A DNA stretch of 64,000 nt, from contig NZ_JAGTAS010000022.1 in assembly GCF_025685425.1 (NCBI RefSeq), positions 1 to 64,000 on the forward strand, written 5' to 3'. The translations under genes and the position numbers were made by a program. The notes below the pieces were generated by a model. That model was not told the origin of the DNA, searched no databases, and worked only from the letters and a program-made list of their open reading frames with translations. Within the stretch, counting starts at the first letter, position 1; each line of letters opens with the position of its first letter. Source of the stretch: Terriglobus albidus. Its GTDB lineage: Bacteria > Acidobacteriota > Terriglobia > Terriglobales > Acidobacteriaceae. Positions 24,994 to 33,096 of this stretch are shown one piece after another.

Positions 24994-26432
24994 AAAAGAA
25001 CCTTGTCTGCCTCGCCCTTGCCTCCGCTCTTGTTGTTCCGGCATTACATGCACAAATGACGGAACCGTGGACGAAGATCCCGACGCCGCCGCTGCATGAC
25101 TTCAAACCGGTCCAGCCCAAGCGGATCGACCTGAAGAACGGTGTTGTGATCTTCCTTCAGGAAGACCATGAGCTGCCGTTCATTGACGGCACTATCAACA
25201 TCCGCGGCGGCTCACGCGAAGAGCCGGCAAACAAAGCCGGCATGCTCGATATGTACGGTGATGTGTGGCGTACCAGCGGCACCGCCGCCATGGATGGCGA
25301 CGCCATGGATGATGCGCTGGAAGCTAAGGCTGCCAAGATCGAGACCAGCGCCGACATCGATTCCACGGCGCTTACATGGAACAGCCTGAAGACGGACTTC
25401 GATACGGTCTTTACCCAGGCAGTCGATCTCCTTCTGCATCCGTCCTTCAAGCCGGAGAAGCTCGAGCTCGCACAGCAGCAGATGGCTACGGGTATCGCTC
25501 GCCGTAACGACGACGCCGGGGGTATTCTTGCCCGCGAAGTCGGCAAGGTTGTCTATGGTGCTGCCAGCCCCTACGCCCGTCAGCCTGAGTTCTCCACCGT
25601 CCTTGGCGTTACCGTCGACGACATCAAACAGTGGCACGATAAGACGGTGGTCGGCAGCAATCTGCTCGTCTCCGTCGTCGGCGACTTCGATTCTGCCGCA
25701 ATGGAGAAGAAGCTGCGTGACACCTTCGAGAAGCTTCCAAAGGGAGAACCGTTCAAGTCACTTAAGGCAGACTTCCCTGGCCCGAAACCAGGCGTTTACT
25801 TCGTCAACAAAGACGACATCAACCAGTCCAACATCTCCATTGCCGGTCTGGGGACCACCCGAAATAATCCCGATCTCTATGCCCTGAGTGTCATGAATGA
25901 GATCTTCTCCGGAGGGTTCGGATCGCGTCTGACTCAGTCTGTCCGTACGAAACTGGGCCTGGCCTACGCGGTCGGCGGAGGTTATGGAGCGAGCTATGAC
26001 CATCCGGGTATCTTCCGCGTGCAGGCGGGCACCAAGAGCGCCAGCACGGTTGCTGCAACCAAGGCGATGCTGGAGGAGATCAACCGGCTCAAATCCGTTC
26101 CACCGACGGAAACGGAACTGCGCAACGCTAAGGAGCAACTCCTGAACTCGTTCATCTTCCGCTACGACTCGCGCGCAAAGGTACTCAACGAGCAGGTGAT
26201 GCTGGCTTTCTATGGGTACCCGGCAGATTTTCTGGAGAAGTACAAGGCCGGCATTGAAAAAGTGACCGCAGCCGATGTCTCACGGGTCGCTGCAAAGTAC
26301 ATCGATACGTCGAAGCTGGCGATCGTTGTGGTAGGCAACGGCGGTGACCTTGGCGCCTCGCTCAAGGATCTGGGGCCGGTGACGGATGTAGACATCACCA
26401 TCCCGCCTCCTCCAGCCGGAATGAGCAACTAG
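24990..26432 (+). CDS. M16 family peptidase-like protein (non-catalytic partner)
   Basis: The protein is 480 residues with a signal peptide (MKKNLVCLALASALVVPALHAQ) and a two-domain M16 fold, but the region where HxxEH should lie reads NKAGMLDMYGDVWRTSG. The zinc ligands are therefore missing. This matches the regulatory subunit of heterodimeric M16 peptidases, in which the R/Y motif side is kept (GFGSRLTQSVRTKLGLAYAVGG). The GTG start at 24990 overlaps the upstream stop. A hairpin at 26445-26482 follows the gene. Confidence 0.88.
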   Translation: MKKNLVCLALASALVVPALHAQMTEPWTKIPTPPLHDFKPVQPKRIDLKNGVVIFLQEDHELPFIDGTINIRGGSREEPANKAGMLDMYGDVWRTSGTAAMDGDAMDDALEAKAAKIETSADIDSTALTWNSLKTDFDTVFTQAVDLLLHPSFKPEKLELAQQQMATGIARRNDDAGGILAREVGKVVYGAASPYARQPEFSTVLGVTVDDIKQWHDKTVVGSNLLVSVVGDFDSAAMEKKLRDTFEKLPKGEPFKSLKADFPGPKPGVYFVNKDDINQSNISIAGLGTTRNNPDLYALSVMNEIFSGGFGSRLTQSVRTKLGLAYAVGGGYGASYDHPGIFRVQAGTKSASTVAATKAMLEEINRLKSVPPTETELRNAKEQLLNSFIFRYDSRAKVLNEQVMLAFYGYPADFLEKYKAGIEKVTAADVSRVAAKYIDTSKLAIVVVGNGGDLGASLKDLGPVTDVDITIPPPPAGMSN

Positions 26433-26444
26433 AACACCAAACCC

Positions 26445-26482
26445 CTCGAAACCCCGCTGGCTGATGCAGGCGGGGTTTCGAG
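26445..26482. terminator. Hairpin after M16 pair
   Basis: A 13 bp perfect stem (CTCGAAACCCCGC / GCGGGGTTTCGAG) has a 12-base loop. There is no strong T-run on the plus strand, so it may terminate weakly or stabilise the mRNA end. It lies 12 bp after the M16 stop and 28 bp before glmU. Confidence 0.6.
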
Positions 26483-26510
26483 CATTTACCAGACCCGGTA
26501 GTATTCCCCC

Positions 26511-27929
26511 ATGAGCTCTCCGACATTCGCGGTCGCCATTATGGCCGCCGGTAAAGGCACGCGCCTCAAGTCCAAACGTCCCAAGGTTCTGCATGAGATT
26601 GGCGGCAAGGCCCTGCTGCTGCATGTCATCGCCGCCGCGAAGCAGGTTGTCGAGGCTGATGACATCTATGTCATCGTCGGTCACGAAGCAGATCGCGTGA
26701 AGGCAGCCGTTGCCGCGGAAGCGACCCACTTTGTATTACAGGCCGAGCAGCGCGGCACCGGCCATGCGCTGCAGCAGGTAAAGGCGTTCTTTGCTGCCTC
26801 CGGCATCACTCCGCCCGACCATCTTCTCGTGCTTTCCGGTGACGTTCCCCTCATCCGTCCGGAGACCATCGCCGCCATCCGCGACTTCCATCTGAGCGAA
26901 GGCGCCTCGATGACCATCCTCACGGCGATCCCCTCCGATCCAACAGGCTATGGCCGCATCTTCCGCAAATCGCCGGAGTCCTCAGAGGTGATCGCGATCA
27001 TCGAACAGAAAGATCTCAAACCGGAGCAACGCTCCATACGCGAGATCAACTCAGGTATCTATGCCTTCCGTACAGCCTCTCTCTTTGAGCAGCTTGAGTC
27101 CCTCACTGCGAATAACGCTCAGGGCGAGCTCTACCTTACGGACGTTGCCAAACTTCTGGTGAAGGCTGGTGAGAAAGTCGTTGCGATTGAAGCGAGCGGC
27201 GGGGTCGATGAAGTTCTTGGAGCCAATACCATCGCCGAGATCATGCATCTGGATGCCGCCATGCGCCTGGACACAGTGCGCAGATTGATGGCCCAGGGAG
27301 TCACGATCTTTCGTCCGGAGACCTGTATTATCGACGCCGAGGTTATGGTGGCGGCGGACACGGTGATCGAACCCTTCGTGCAATTGCTTGGCAAGACGGC
27401 TGTCGGTGGTGACTGCCGCATACGCTCCTACTCTGTCATTCAGGACTCGACCATCGGCGAAGGCGTGACCATTCGCAACGGCTGCATCCTCGACCACGCC
27501 CACGTTGCGGACGGAGCTATCCTTGGTCCTTACGCGCATCTGCGCCCTGAGAGCTATATCGGCGAGTGTGCGCACGTGGGCAACTTTGTCGAAACGAAGA
27601 AGGTGCGTCTCGGCAAAGGCTCCAAAGCCAACCATCTCACGTACCTTGGCGATGCTGTTATCGGAACCGGAACCAACATCGGCGCAGGAGTCATCACCTG
27701 CAACTACGATGGTGTCAATAAACATCAGACCACGATTGGAGATAACGTCTTTGTCGGCTCAGACTCCGCGCTGGTCGCCCCGATTGTTCTTGGCAACGGT
27801 TCTCTGGTTGCAGCAGGGTCTGTGGTTACGCAAGACGTTCCGGAAGACGCTTTGGCCATCGCACGCGGGCGTCAGGAGACCAAGCCAGGGTGGGCGTCTT
27901 CACGGAGAGAACGGCTCCAGAAAAGCTAA
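26511..27929 (+). CDS. glmU: Bifunctional GlcNAc-1-P uridyltransferase / GlcN-1-P acetyltransferase GlmU
   Basis: It makes UDP-GlcNAc for peptidoglycan and lipopolysaccharide: acetylation of glucosamine-1-P in the C-terminal domain, then UTP-dependent uridylylation in the N-terminal domain. The protein is 472 residues. The nucleotidyltransferase loop MAAGKGTRLKSKRPKVLHEIGGK is at 8-30. The left-handed beta-helix hexapeptide repeats start near 265. The acetyltransferase motif region ETKKVRLGKGSKANHLTYLGDA is near 365-386. Length and motifs are typical. No clear ribosome binding site precedes ATG 26511. Confidence 0.95.
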   Translation: MSSPTFAVAIMAAGKGTRLKSKRPKVLHEIGGKALLLHVIAAAKQVVEADDIYVIVGHEADRVKAAVAAEATHFVLQAEQRGTGHALQQVKAFFAASGITPPDHLLVLSGDVPLIRPETIAAIRDFHLSEGASMTILTAIPSDPTGYGRIFRKSPESSEVIAIIEQKDLKPEQRSIREINSGIYAFRTASLFEQLESLTANNAQGELYLTDVAKLLVKAGEKVVAIEASGGVDEVLGANTIAEIMHLDAAMRLDTVRRLMAQGVTIFRPETCIIDAEVMVAADTVIEPFVQLLGKTAVGGDCRIRSYSVIQDSTIGEGVTIRNGCILDHAHVADGAILGPYAHLRPESYIGECAHVGNFVETKKVRLGKGSKANHLTYLGDAVIGTGTNIGAGVITCNYDGVNKHQTTIGDNVFVGSDSALVAPIVLGNGSLVAAGSVVTQDVPEDALAIARGRQETKPGWASSRRERLQKS

Positions 27930-27930
27930 A

Positions 27931-28171
27931 GCGTGTCGACAAATTCGGTTGCGCCACTGCGCTCGTTGCCCCATTCTTCGCGGATATGCGAAGGGTGGGG
28001 TATCGTGCTTCGCGCGACGGTATTTGTCTTTTAAAGAAACCCACCCACACAATGGCAGACCAAGCTCAATTCTGTTCGAGCCCTATTCCCATCTGAAGAC
28101 GGTCTCGCTTCGCTCGATACCCCACCCTTTCGCCGGGGGCGAAAGAATGGGGCAGCGAGTGCAGTGGCTCG
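27931..28171. repeat. Intergenic inverted-repeat element
   Basis: It begins with GCGTGTCGACAAATTC right after the glmU stop, similar to the termini of family 2. A long imperfect inverted repeat surrounds the centre: GCCACTGCGCTCGTTGCCCCATTC.. on the left and its near reverse complement (GAATGGGGCAGCGAGTGCAGTGGC) at 28146-28169. The interval 27930-28185 holds nothing else. It is probably a decayed non-autonomous repeat. Confidence 0.65.
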
Positions 28172-28185
28172 ACCAAATGGGCGCC

Positions 28186-30522
28186 TCATTTCAAGGCGCT
28201 TACAGTATTTGTTCGCTGGCCTTTGCCGTAAATCGCCCGATACATCTCGCGATTCCGCAGAATGGCCTGCACGTATTCGCGGGTCTCGGTATACGGGATC
28301 GATTCCACAAACTCCGCCATATCGCGATAGTCGTTAGTCGACATCCATTGACGCACCGGAGTATCGCCGGCGTTATACGCCGCCAGCGCGTACTCCACCT
28401 GTCCGCCGAAGCGATCGATCGTCTGCCGTAGATAGGTCGTGCCAAGCCGCAGACTAATTGCCGGCTGCAACAGGTCATTCGTAGAGAACCTGCCGATACC
28501 GTCTTTCTTGGCCAGCGATTTACCTACGGAGGGCAGCATCTGCATCAGGCCGTATGCGTTCGCGCGGGATACCGCACCGGGGTTGAACTCCGACTCCTGA
28601 CGAATCAGCGATGCAACCAGATAAGGATCAAGGCTGTTACGCGAAGCATTCGCCGTCAGCTCGTTCCAGTACGGAGTCGGGAACAGCAGCTTCCAATACA
28701 TTTCCGGAACATCGTCGACACTGTACGCGAAATAAGAGGCGCCGCTCCGCTTCATCGCCTGCAGCGCGCGCACATATTCACCGTAGGAGGTATAGATCTC
28801 CGCCTGCGCCAAGGTTCCCCACGTTGAGCTGGTCGGGCTTGCCTGAATCTCGGGCGCGATGTACTCGTTCAATCCGGCATTGGCCAGCAGACGAGCCTTG
28901 ATGAGATGGGTATCGTTCTCCGGCAGTGTATCGATCAGTTCCGGAACATCTGGCGCACGCACCGAGGCCAAAGGTGCAGCGGGCGCTACGGCCGGCTGCT
29001 TCCCCAGGACGTCCAGCCGCTGGCGCGCCAGCAGGGCGTAGTAGTAGTTGGGGAAGCTGTCAGAAAGCGTCCGGTAGTAGTTCGCCGCCTGAGCAAGGTT
29101 GTGCTCCTGCTCTTCATAGATGCGGCCTCGCCAGTAGAGAGCCGACGGCGTTTCGATTCCTGTCGAATAGCGCTGAATCTGCTCGTCCATTAAGCGAGCA
29201 GCCTCGGAGTAGTTCCGCGTGCGATAGCTCAACCAACCGGCGCGCCAGTGAGACGAGGGACCGTAAGTACTACGGGGAAACATACTGACAAGCTGGCTAT
29301 AGTAGCCTGCCGCTGTACCGTACTCATGTTTGAGCAGGTACATGTTCCCTGCCGAATAAAGCGCCTCTTCCGTCCATCGGCTGCGCGGATAACGCTGAGT
29401 CAACTGCGTCACCAGATTGCCATGCTGTCCCCGATCATCGGAGCTACGCGCCAGCTCGGCAAGAAGATACAGTTTCAATGCAGCCGAATCATCGTCCGTC
29501 TGCGGCAGGCTCTCTGCCTCACGCTTTGAAAGCCGTTTCAGCTTCAGGTCACACACGGCCGCATAGATATCGAGAGCGTCACGGTCGCCCGGGCTGAGCG
29601 TCGCATCATGCTGAATGCTGTGATACTCGTCCGCTGCTTCGGCATACCGCTTGGCGTTGTACAACTGGTCAGCGTGTACCTTGTGCTCGGTCGCCGTCAG
29701 CGGGGTTCCCATCGCCTGCAACTGGACTCGAGCCTGTGTAGCCTCATAGCTGAGAGGAAGCAGCGTATAGATGCTGCGATACATCGCCGCGGCCTGATTG
29801 GTATTCCCGGCGAGCTGCCACGCTCTCGCCTGGGCGAAACGGAAGTCCGCATGTGATGCCTGCGGTGTACCTGCCAGTGTACTCAGCACGCGCAGAGCTC
29901 CCTGCGGGTCGTTCTGCTGCAGATATCCATTGGCCAGCGCGACCGGAGCATTCGCCACAAAGATTGATCCCGGGTGACGCTGGGCAAAGTTCTCCAACAA
30001 AGCGTAGGCATCGGTTCCCCGCCCCCCCTGGAGGGCTGCCTGAGCACCAAGGTAGTCAGCGTAGTCATCCAGGGCCTCTCCGCGCTGTGCTGCCTGGCGG
30101 AAGGCGTTGTAGGCGTCAGCAAAACGCTTATCCAGCATGTAGGCGTGGCCCATCGCCAGCCATGCCGCAGCAGAAGCCTCTCCACTGTGGCTGTTCGCAT
30201 ATGCCAATACACCGGCATATGCCGCCGGCGACCGGGTTGCTGTCAATTGCTGTGCCATCGGGCGGAGCTGCGACGACGCCACGAATGCGCTGGTCAGTTT
30301 GCGTGATCGCGCCGTTGGAGGAGAGCTGATGACCTTCTTCCTTCGTCCCCTGGCCGTCTTTCCGGAGCCAGCCCGCTTTGTGCCCTTACCAGCGCCGGCT
30401 TTGACAGGCGCCTTTGCGGCAGGCTTCTTCGGTGCTGCTTTCGTCGTCTGGGCGTAGACCGTCCCAGAGAGCAGCAGCAGGAAACAAAACGGCAGAAAAT
30501 CAGCTATACGGCGGAACTTCAT
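28186..30522 (-). CDS. Soluble lytic murein transglycosylase with TPR-like superhelix
   Basis: The protein is 778 residues. A signal peptide (MKFRRIADFLPFCFLLLLSGTVYA) is followed by a basic Lys/Ala/Gly linker (about 25-65), a long alpha-superhelical region of TPR-like repeats (about 75-600) and a C-terminal SLT domain. The catalytic glutamate is in LIRQESEFNPGA, followed by AYGLMQMLPS and YALAAYNAGDTPVRQWM. It cleaves glycan strands to 1,6-anhydro products in the periplasm. The architecture is that of Slt70, somewhat longer. It is divergently transcribed from the sigma-factor gene across about 190 bp. Confidence 0.92.
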   Translation of the reverse strand: MKFRRIADFLPFCFLLLLSGTVYAQTTKAAPKKPAAKAPVKAGAGKGTKRAGSGKTARGRRKKVISSPPTARSRKLTSAFVASSQLRPMAQQLTATRSPAAYAGVLAYANSHSGEASAAAWLAMGHAYMLDKRFADAYNAFRQAAQRGEALDDYADYLGAQAALQGGRGTDAYALLENFAQRHPGSIFVANAPVALANGYLQQNDPQGALRVLSTLAGTPQASHADFRFAQARAWQLAGNTNQAAAMYRSIYTLLPLSYEATQARVQLQAMGTPLTATEHKVHADQLYNAKRYAEAADEYHSIQHDATLSPGDRDALDIYAAVCDLKLKRLSKREAESLPQTDDDSAALKLYLLAELARSSDDRGQHGNLVTQLTQRYPRSRWTEEALYSAGNMYLLKHEYGTAAGYYSQLVSMFPRSTYGPSSHWRAGWLSYRTRNYSEAARLMDEQIQRYSTGIETPSALYWRGRIYEEQEHNLAQAANYYRTLSDSFPNYYYALLARQRLDVLGKQPAVAPAAPLASVRAPDVPELIDTLPENDTHLIKARLLANAGLNEYIAPEIQASPTSSTWGTLAQAEIYTSYGEYVRALQAMKRSGASYFAYSVDDVPEMYWKLLFPTPYWNELTANASRNSLDPYLVASLIRQESEFNPGAVSRANAYGLMQMLPSVGKSLAKKDGIGRFSTNDLLQPAISLRLGTTYLRQTIDRFGGQVEYALAAYNAGDTPVRQWMSTNDYRDMAEFVESIPYTETREYVQAILRNREMYRAIYGKGQRTNTVSALK

Positions 30523-30552
30523 CGTCTCTTTGCAGAGTATGATGCGTCACGG

Positions 30553-30567
30553 TGAGGAATTTCCTCA
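30553..30567. promoter_or_regulatory. 15 bp perfect dyad in divergent intergenic region
   Basis: TGAGGAA-T-TTCCTCA is a perfect inverted repeat located 30 bp upstream of the transglycosylase start and about 145 bp upstream of the sigma-factor start. The position suits an operator serving either gene. No known regulator motif is assigned. Confidence 0.35.
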
Positions 30568-30711
30568 TCGGGTAATTTTCCGCATCTTCGGCGATACCTC
30601 TTTCTGTAGGACAGGTCCACGAGCCCGTTGGTTTAGTATGGGTCTATCAGATATTTGCCCGGACTGAAGAACGCCCGGCAACTCACTGTTTTTGAGAAAG
30701 CTTGCACCGGA

Positions 30712-31341
30712 ATGCCGACCCCGACCATCCAATCCCCAGCAGTGGAAGAAGAACATCCGGACGTTGCGCTGGTTGCGCGCGCCCGGGAAGGAGATACGGC
30801 AGCTTTTGAGCAGTTGGTCCGGCAGTATGACCGGCAGATCTTCCGGGTAGCGCAGCACATTACCCAAAACCGCGAGGATGCGGAAGACATTGTGCAGGAC
30901 GTCTTCCTCAAGGCCTACGAAAAGCTCGACCAGTTTCAGGGAAATTCGAAGTTTTCCACCTGGCTGGTGCGTATCGCGGTGAATGAGAGCCTGATGCGGC
31001 TCCGCAAGCGGAAGACCAGCAGAACAGTCTCCATGGACGAAGATGTCCAGACGGAAGAGGGCGCAATTCCCCGCGACTTTGCCGACTGGAGCCCAAATCC
31101 CGAGCAGATTTACGGGCAGTCCGAATTAGGAGATATCCTGCGCAAGACAATTCAGGGCCTGCCGCCCGGATTCAGAACAGTGTTTACATTGCGCGATATC
31201 GAAAATCTTTCGACGGAAGAGACGGCTGAAGCTCTGGGACTCAGTGTTCCGGCAGTCAAAAGCCGGCTTCTGCGCGCACGGCTGCAGCTACGTGAGCGTC
31301 TAAGCCGGTATCTGAAACAGCCGGAAGGAGTTAAGCCGTGA
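30712..31341 (+). CDS. ECF-type RNA polymerase sigma factor
   Basis: The protein is 209 residues with sigma-70 region 2 (AFEQLVRQYDRQIFRVAQ...DAEDIVQDVFLKAYEKL...FSTWLVRIAVNE) and region 4 (LPPGFRTVFTLRDIENLSTEETAEAL...VKSRLLRARLQLRE). It resembles the RpoE-like ECF group. ATG 30712 is preferred; an upstream in-frame TTG adds 19 unconserved residues. The stop overlaps the GTG start of the anti-sigma gene by 4 bp, which supports a co-regulated sigma/anti-sigma pair. The stimulus is not evident. Confidence 0.93.
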   Translation: MPTPTIQSPAVEEEHPDVALVARAREGDTAAFEQLVRQYDRQIFRVAQHITQNREDAEDIVQDVFLKAYEKLDQFQGNSKFSTWLVRIAVNESLMRLRKRKTSRTVSMDEDVQTEEGAIPRDFADWSPNPEQIYGQSELGDILRKTIQGLPPGFRTVFTLRDIENLSTEETAEALGLSVPAVKSRLLRARLQLRERLSRYLKQPEGVKP

Positions 31342-31580
31342 CCTGCACAGAGTTTCTGGCCAAAATGACCGACTACTTTGATGGCACCATCGCCAAAGAG
31401 CTGGAAGCTGAAGTTCGACAGCACATGTGCGAGTGCAGCCACTGCGAGGTCGTCGTCAATACAACCCGCCAGACGATCAAGATCTATCGCGATACTGACG
31501 TATACGAGCTTTCTACTGACACGCGGGAACGTTTGATTGCGAACATTATGAGCAAGTGCCGCGGCAAGGGCTGCGCGTAA
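31338..31580 (+). CDS. Zinc-finger (ZAS) anti-sigma factor
   Basis: The protein is 80 residues, soluble, with the ZAS ligand pattern HxxxCxxC (HMCECSHC, about residues 29-36) and another cysteine near the start (MTCTEF). There is no membrane segment. The size and 4 bp coupling to the ECF sigma gene support a cytoplasmic zinc-binding anti-sigma factor. Two further cysteines at the tail (KCRGKGC) could make it redox-responsive, but that is inference. Confidence 0.8.
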   Translation: MTCTEFLAKMTDYFDGTIAKELEAEVRQHMCECSHCEVVVNTTRQTIKIYRDTDVYELSTDTRERLIANIMSKCRGKGCA

Positions 31581-31692
31581 GTACCGAACAAGACACACCT
31601 TCCCACCTTTTGGTCATTTACTTCCGGCCTCCCACGGCCTATCCTCGACGGGTACTTCTCTCATCACTTTCCCTCCAGGGGATTTATCTGCC

Positions 31693-32589
31693 ATGAGTTC
31701 ACCCAATCGCAGGGTCAATGACCCTACTTTGACGCGCCAGCGCGGCATTCTCAGCCATCCTGGAACCCTTCTGGTTGCCGGCATGGCAATCCTGTTTACG
31801 GCTTATATCTTCAATGTCGGCGGCCTGCAAAACTGGGCCAACTCCGCATTCGACAATTTCAACCAGGGTGCACAGTCTCATAACGACTCCGTCGTGAGTA
31901 TGACCGTGACCTTCGCTCCGATTGCTGCAGGTCTAGTCCTCCTTCTCATCGCCTACTGGATTCTTCGCAGCCTGGGCCGAGGTGTCCGCAAGATGGCGAA
32001 GGAGAACCGGCTTTCTTCCCGTGGCTCGCAGACGATCAACGACTTCTGCGAACTGGCGGCCAAAGCCTCCATCAGCCGGAAAGTGGCTTCCCACACTTAT
32101 CGTTTTTTGGCTCCCTATTATCACGACGACGTCCGTTCCCGGCTCGAAGACCGGCTGCGCGATGATCTGCACATGACCGAAACCAAGGTTCGGGATGCTG
32201 TCGCCAACCTGCTTCATCGCTGCGATCGCAAGAAGAACCTCGACGCTCCCGTTGATACGGTAGTTACGGTTCTCGATCTGATGCGCTATGTCGAGAAGGC
32301 GCCGGCACACTTCCTCACTCATTCGGCGGTCAAGCGTCTCCGCGGAGAACAGAAGGGGCCTGATGTGGTTCGCACTGCGGCCGTAGGTGAGACCAGAATA
32401 GTCAAGCCGCTGCACAAGCGCTCCGGAATGCTGGCTGCCGTCAAAAGCATCTCCGGCATGCGTAAAGCCGCCGCGGTACAGAAGCCGGTCGAACCTCGTG
32501 ATCCCGTCGCTCGTCCTGTGAATCCGCCGGCCGAGATCGCCGCCGGGCGTCAGGTAAAGCGCGACATTAGGGTTCCGCGCGACAACTAG
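31693..32589 (+). CDS. Two-helix membrane protein with basic C-terminal tail
   Basis: The protein is 298 residues and is not recognised as a named family. Two membrane helices flank a short outer loop: GTLLVAGMAILFTAYIFNVGG and FAPIAAGLVLLLIAYWILRSL. A cytoplasmic helical region rich in Arg/Lys/Asp follows, then a Pro/Arg-rich tail. CCAGGGG lies shortly before ATG 31693. It sits about 110 bp after the anti-sigma gene on the same strand and may be a regulon member. Its TAG stop directly abuts the family 2 repeat. Confidence 0.75.
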   Translation: MSSPNRRVNDPTLTRQRGILSHPGTLLVAGMAILFTAYIFNVGGLQNWANSAFDNFNQGAQSHNDSVVSMTVTFAPIAAGLVLLLIAYWILRSLGRGVRKMAKENRLSSRGSQTINDFCELAAKASISRKVASHTYRFLAPYYHDDVRSRLEDRLRDDLHMTETKVRDAVANLLHRCDRKKNLDAPVDTVVTVLDLMRYVEKAPAHFLTHSAVKRLRGEQKGPDVVRTAAVGETRIVKPLHKRSGMLAAVKSISGMRKAAAVQKPVEPRDPVARPVNPPAEIAAGRQVKRDIRVPRDN

Positions 32590-32917
32590 GGTGTATCGAC
32601 AAATTCAGTCATCTGACACAGGATGACTAAAATGGTGGGAGCAGCGGGCTTCAGCCCGCTGATAAAGGCGTAAAAATAGACGGGCTTCAGCCCTGGGCCT
32701 CCTCTGTACGCGAGGAAAAAGTCCAGGGCTAATAAAGCCCCTTTCATCTTGAGCCGATACACCGCGGGCTGAAAGCCCACGCCTTTACCCCAGCAGCAAC
32801 GCTGGCCGGGGACCCCGATGCTCCCACCGATTCGAGCTTCGCTCGAACATCCCACCCATCGCGCTGCGATAGATGGGACACCCAGAGTTTGGGCTATCTG
32901 GAATTTGTCGATACACC
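32590..32917. repeat. TIR-flanked intergenic element (family 2, intact copy)
   Basis: A perfect 17 bp terminal inverted repeat, GGTGTATCGACAAATTC (32590-32606) and GAATTTGTCGATACACC (32901-32917), encloses about 290 bp with no reading frame of note. Internal hairpins match the copy at 142-379, but two extra segments (about 32688-32748 and 32781-32819) are present here. It starts directly after the TAG stop of the upstream gene; both flanks carry TAG. It is MITE-like in form. Confidence 0.8.
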
Positions 32918-32935
32918 TTAGAGCAACATCCAATA

Positions 32936-32966
32936 AAAAGAGGGCAGCCTGAGGCTGCCCTCTTTT
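32936..32966. terminator. Bidirectional rho-independent terminator
   Basis: A 14 bp perfect stem, AAAAGAGGGCAGCC / GGCTGCCCTCTTTT, with a TGA loop and T-runs on both strands. It can end transcription of the plus-strand membrane-protein gene and of the convergent minus-strand gene at 33094. Confidence 0.92.
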
Positions 32967-32984
32967 CTATGTCATCTTCCGGCT

Positions 32985-33096
32985 TAGAGCCTTTTCCTGT
33001 TGCTCGGTATCCGGAAGGGGTGTGCTGCGGCGTTTTCACTACGGAAAACGCCCATAGATGGATGCGCCGGACTACACCCTGCAGGGAAATGCTTTA
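32985..33096. repeat. Palindromic repeat family 1, copy 6
   Basis: The left arm TAGAGCCTTTTCCTG pairs imperfectly, with G-U-type pairs, with CAGGGAAATGCTTTA on the right. Inside are GGTATCCGGAAGG, the core hairpin GGCGTTTTC/GAAAACGCC and GGACTACACC. The last TTA (33094-33096) is the TAA stop of the minus-strand gene. Together with the element at 32590 and the terminator it fills the 500 bp gap. Confidence 0.88.
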
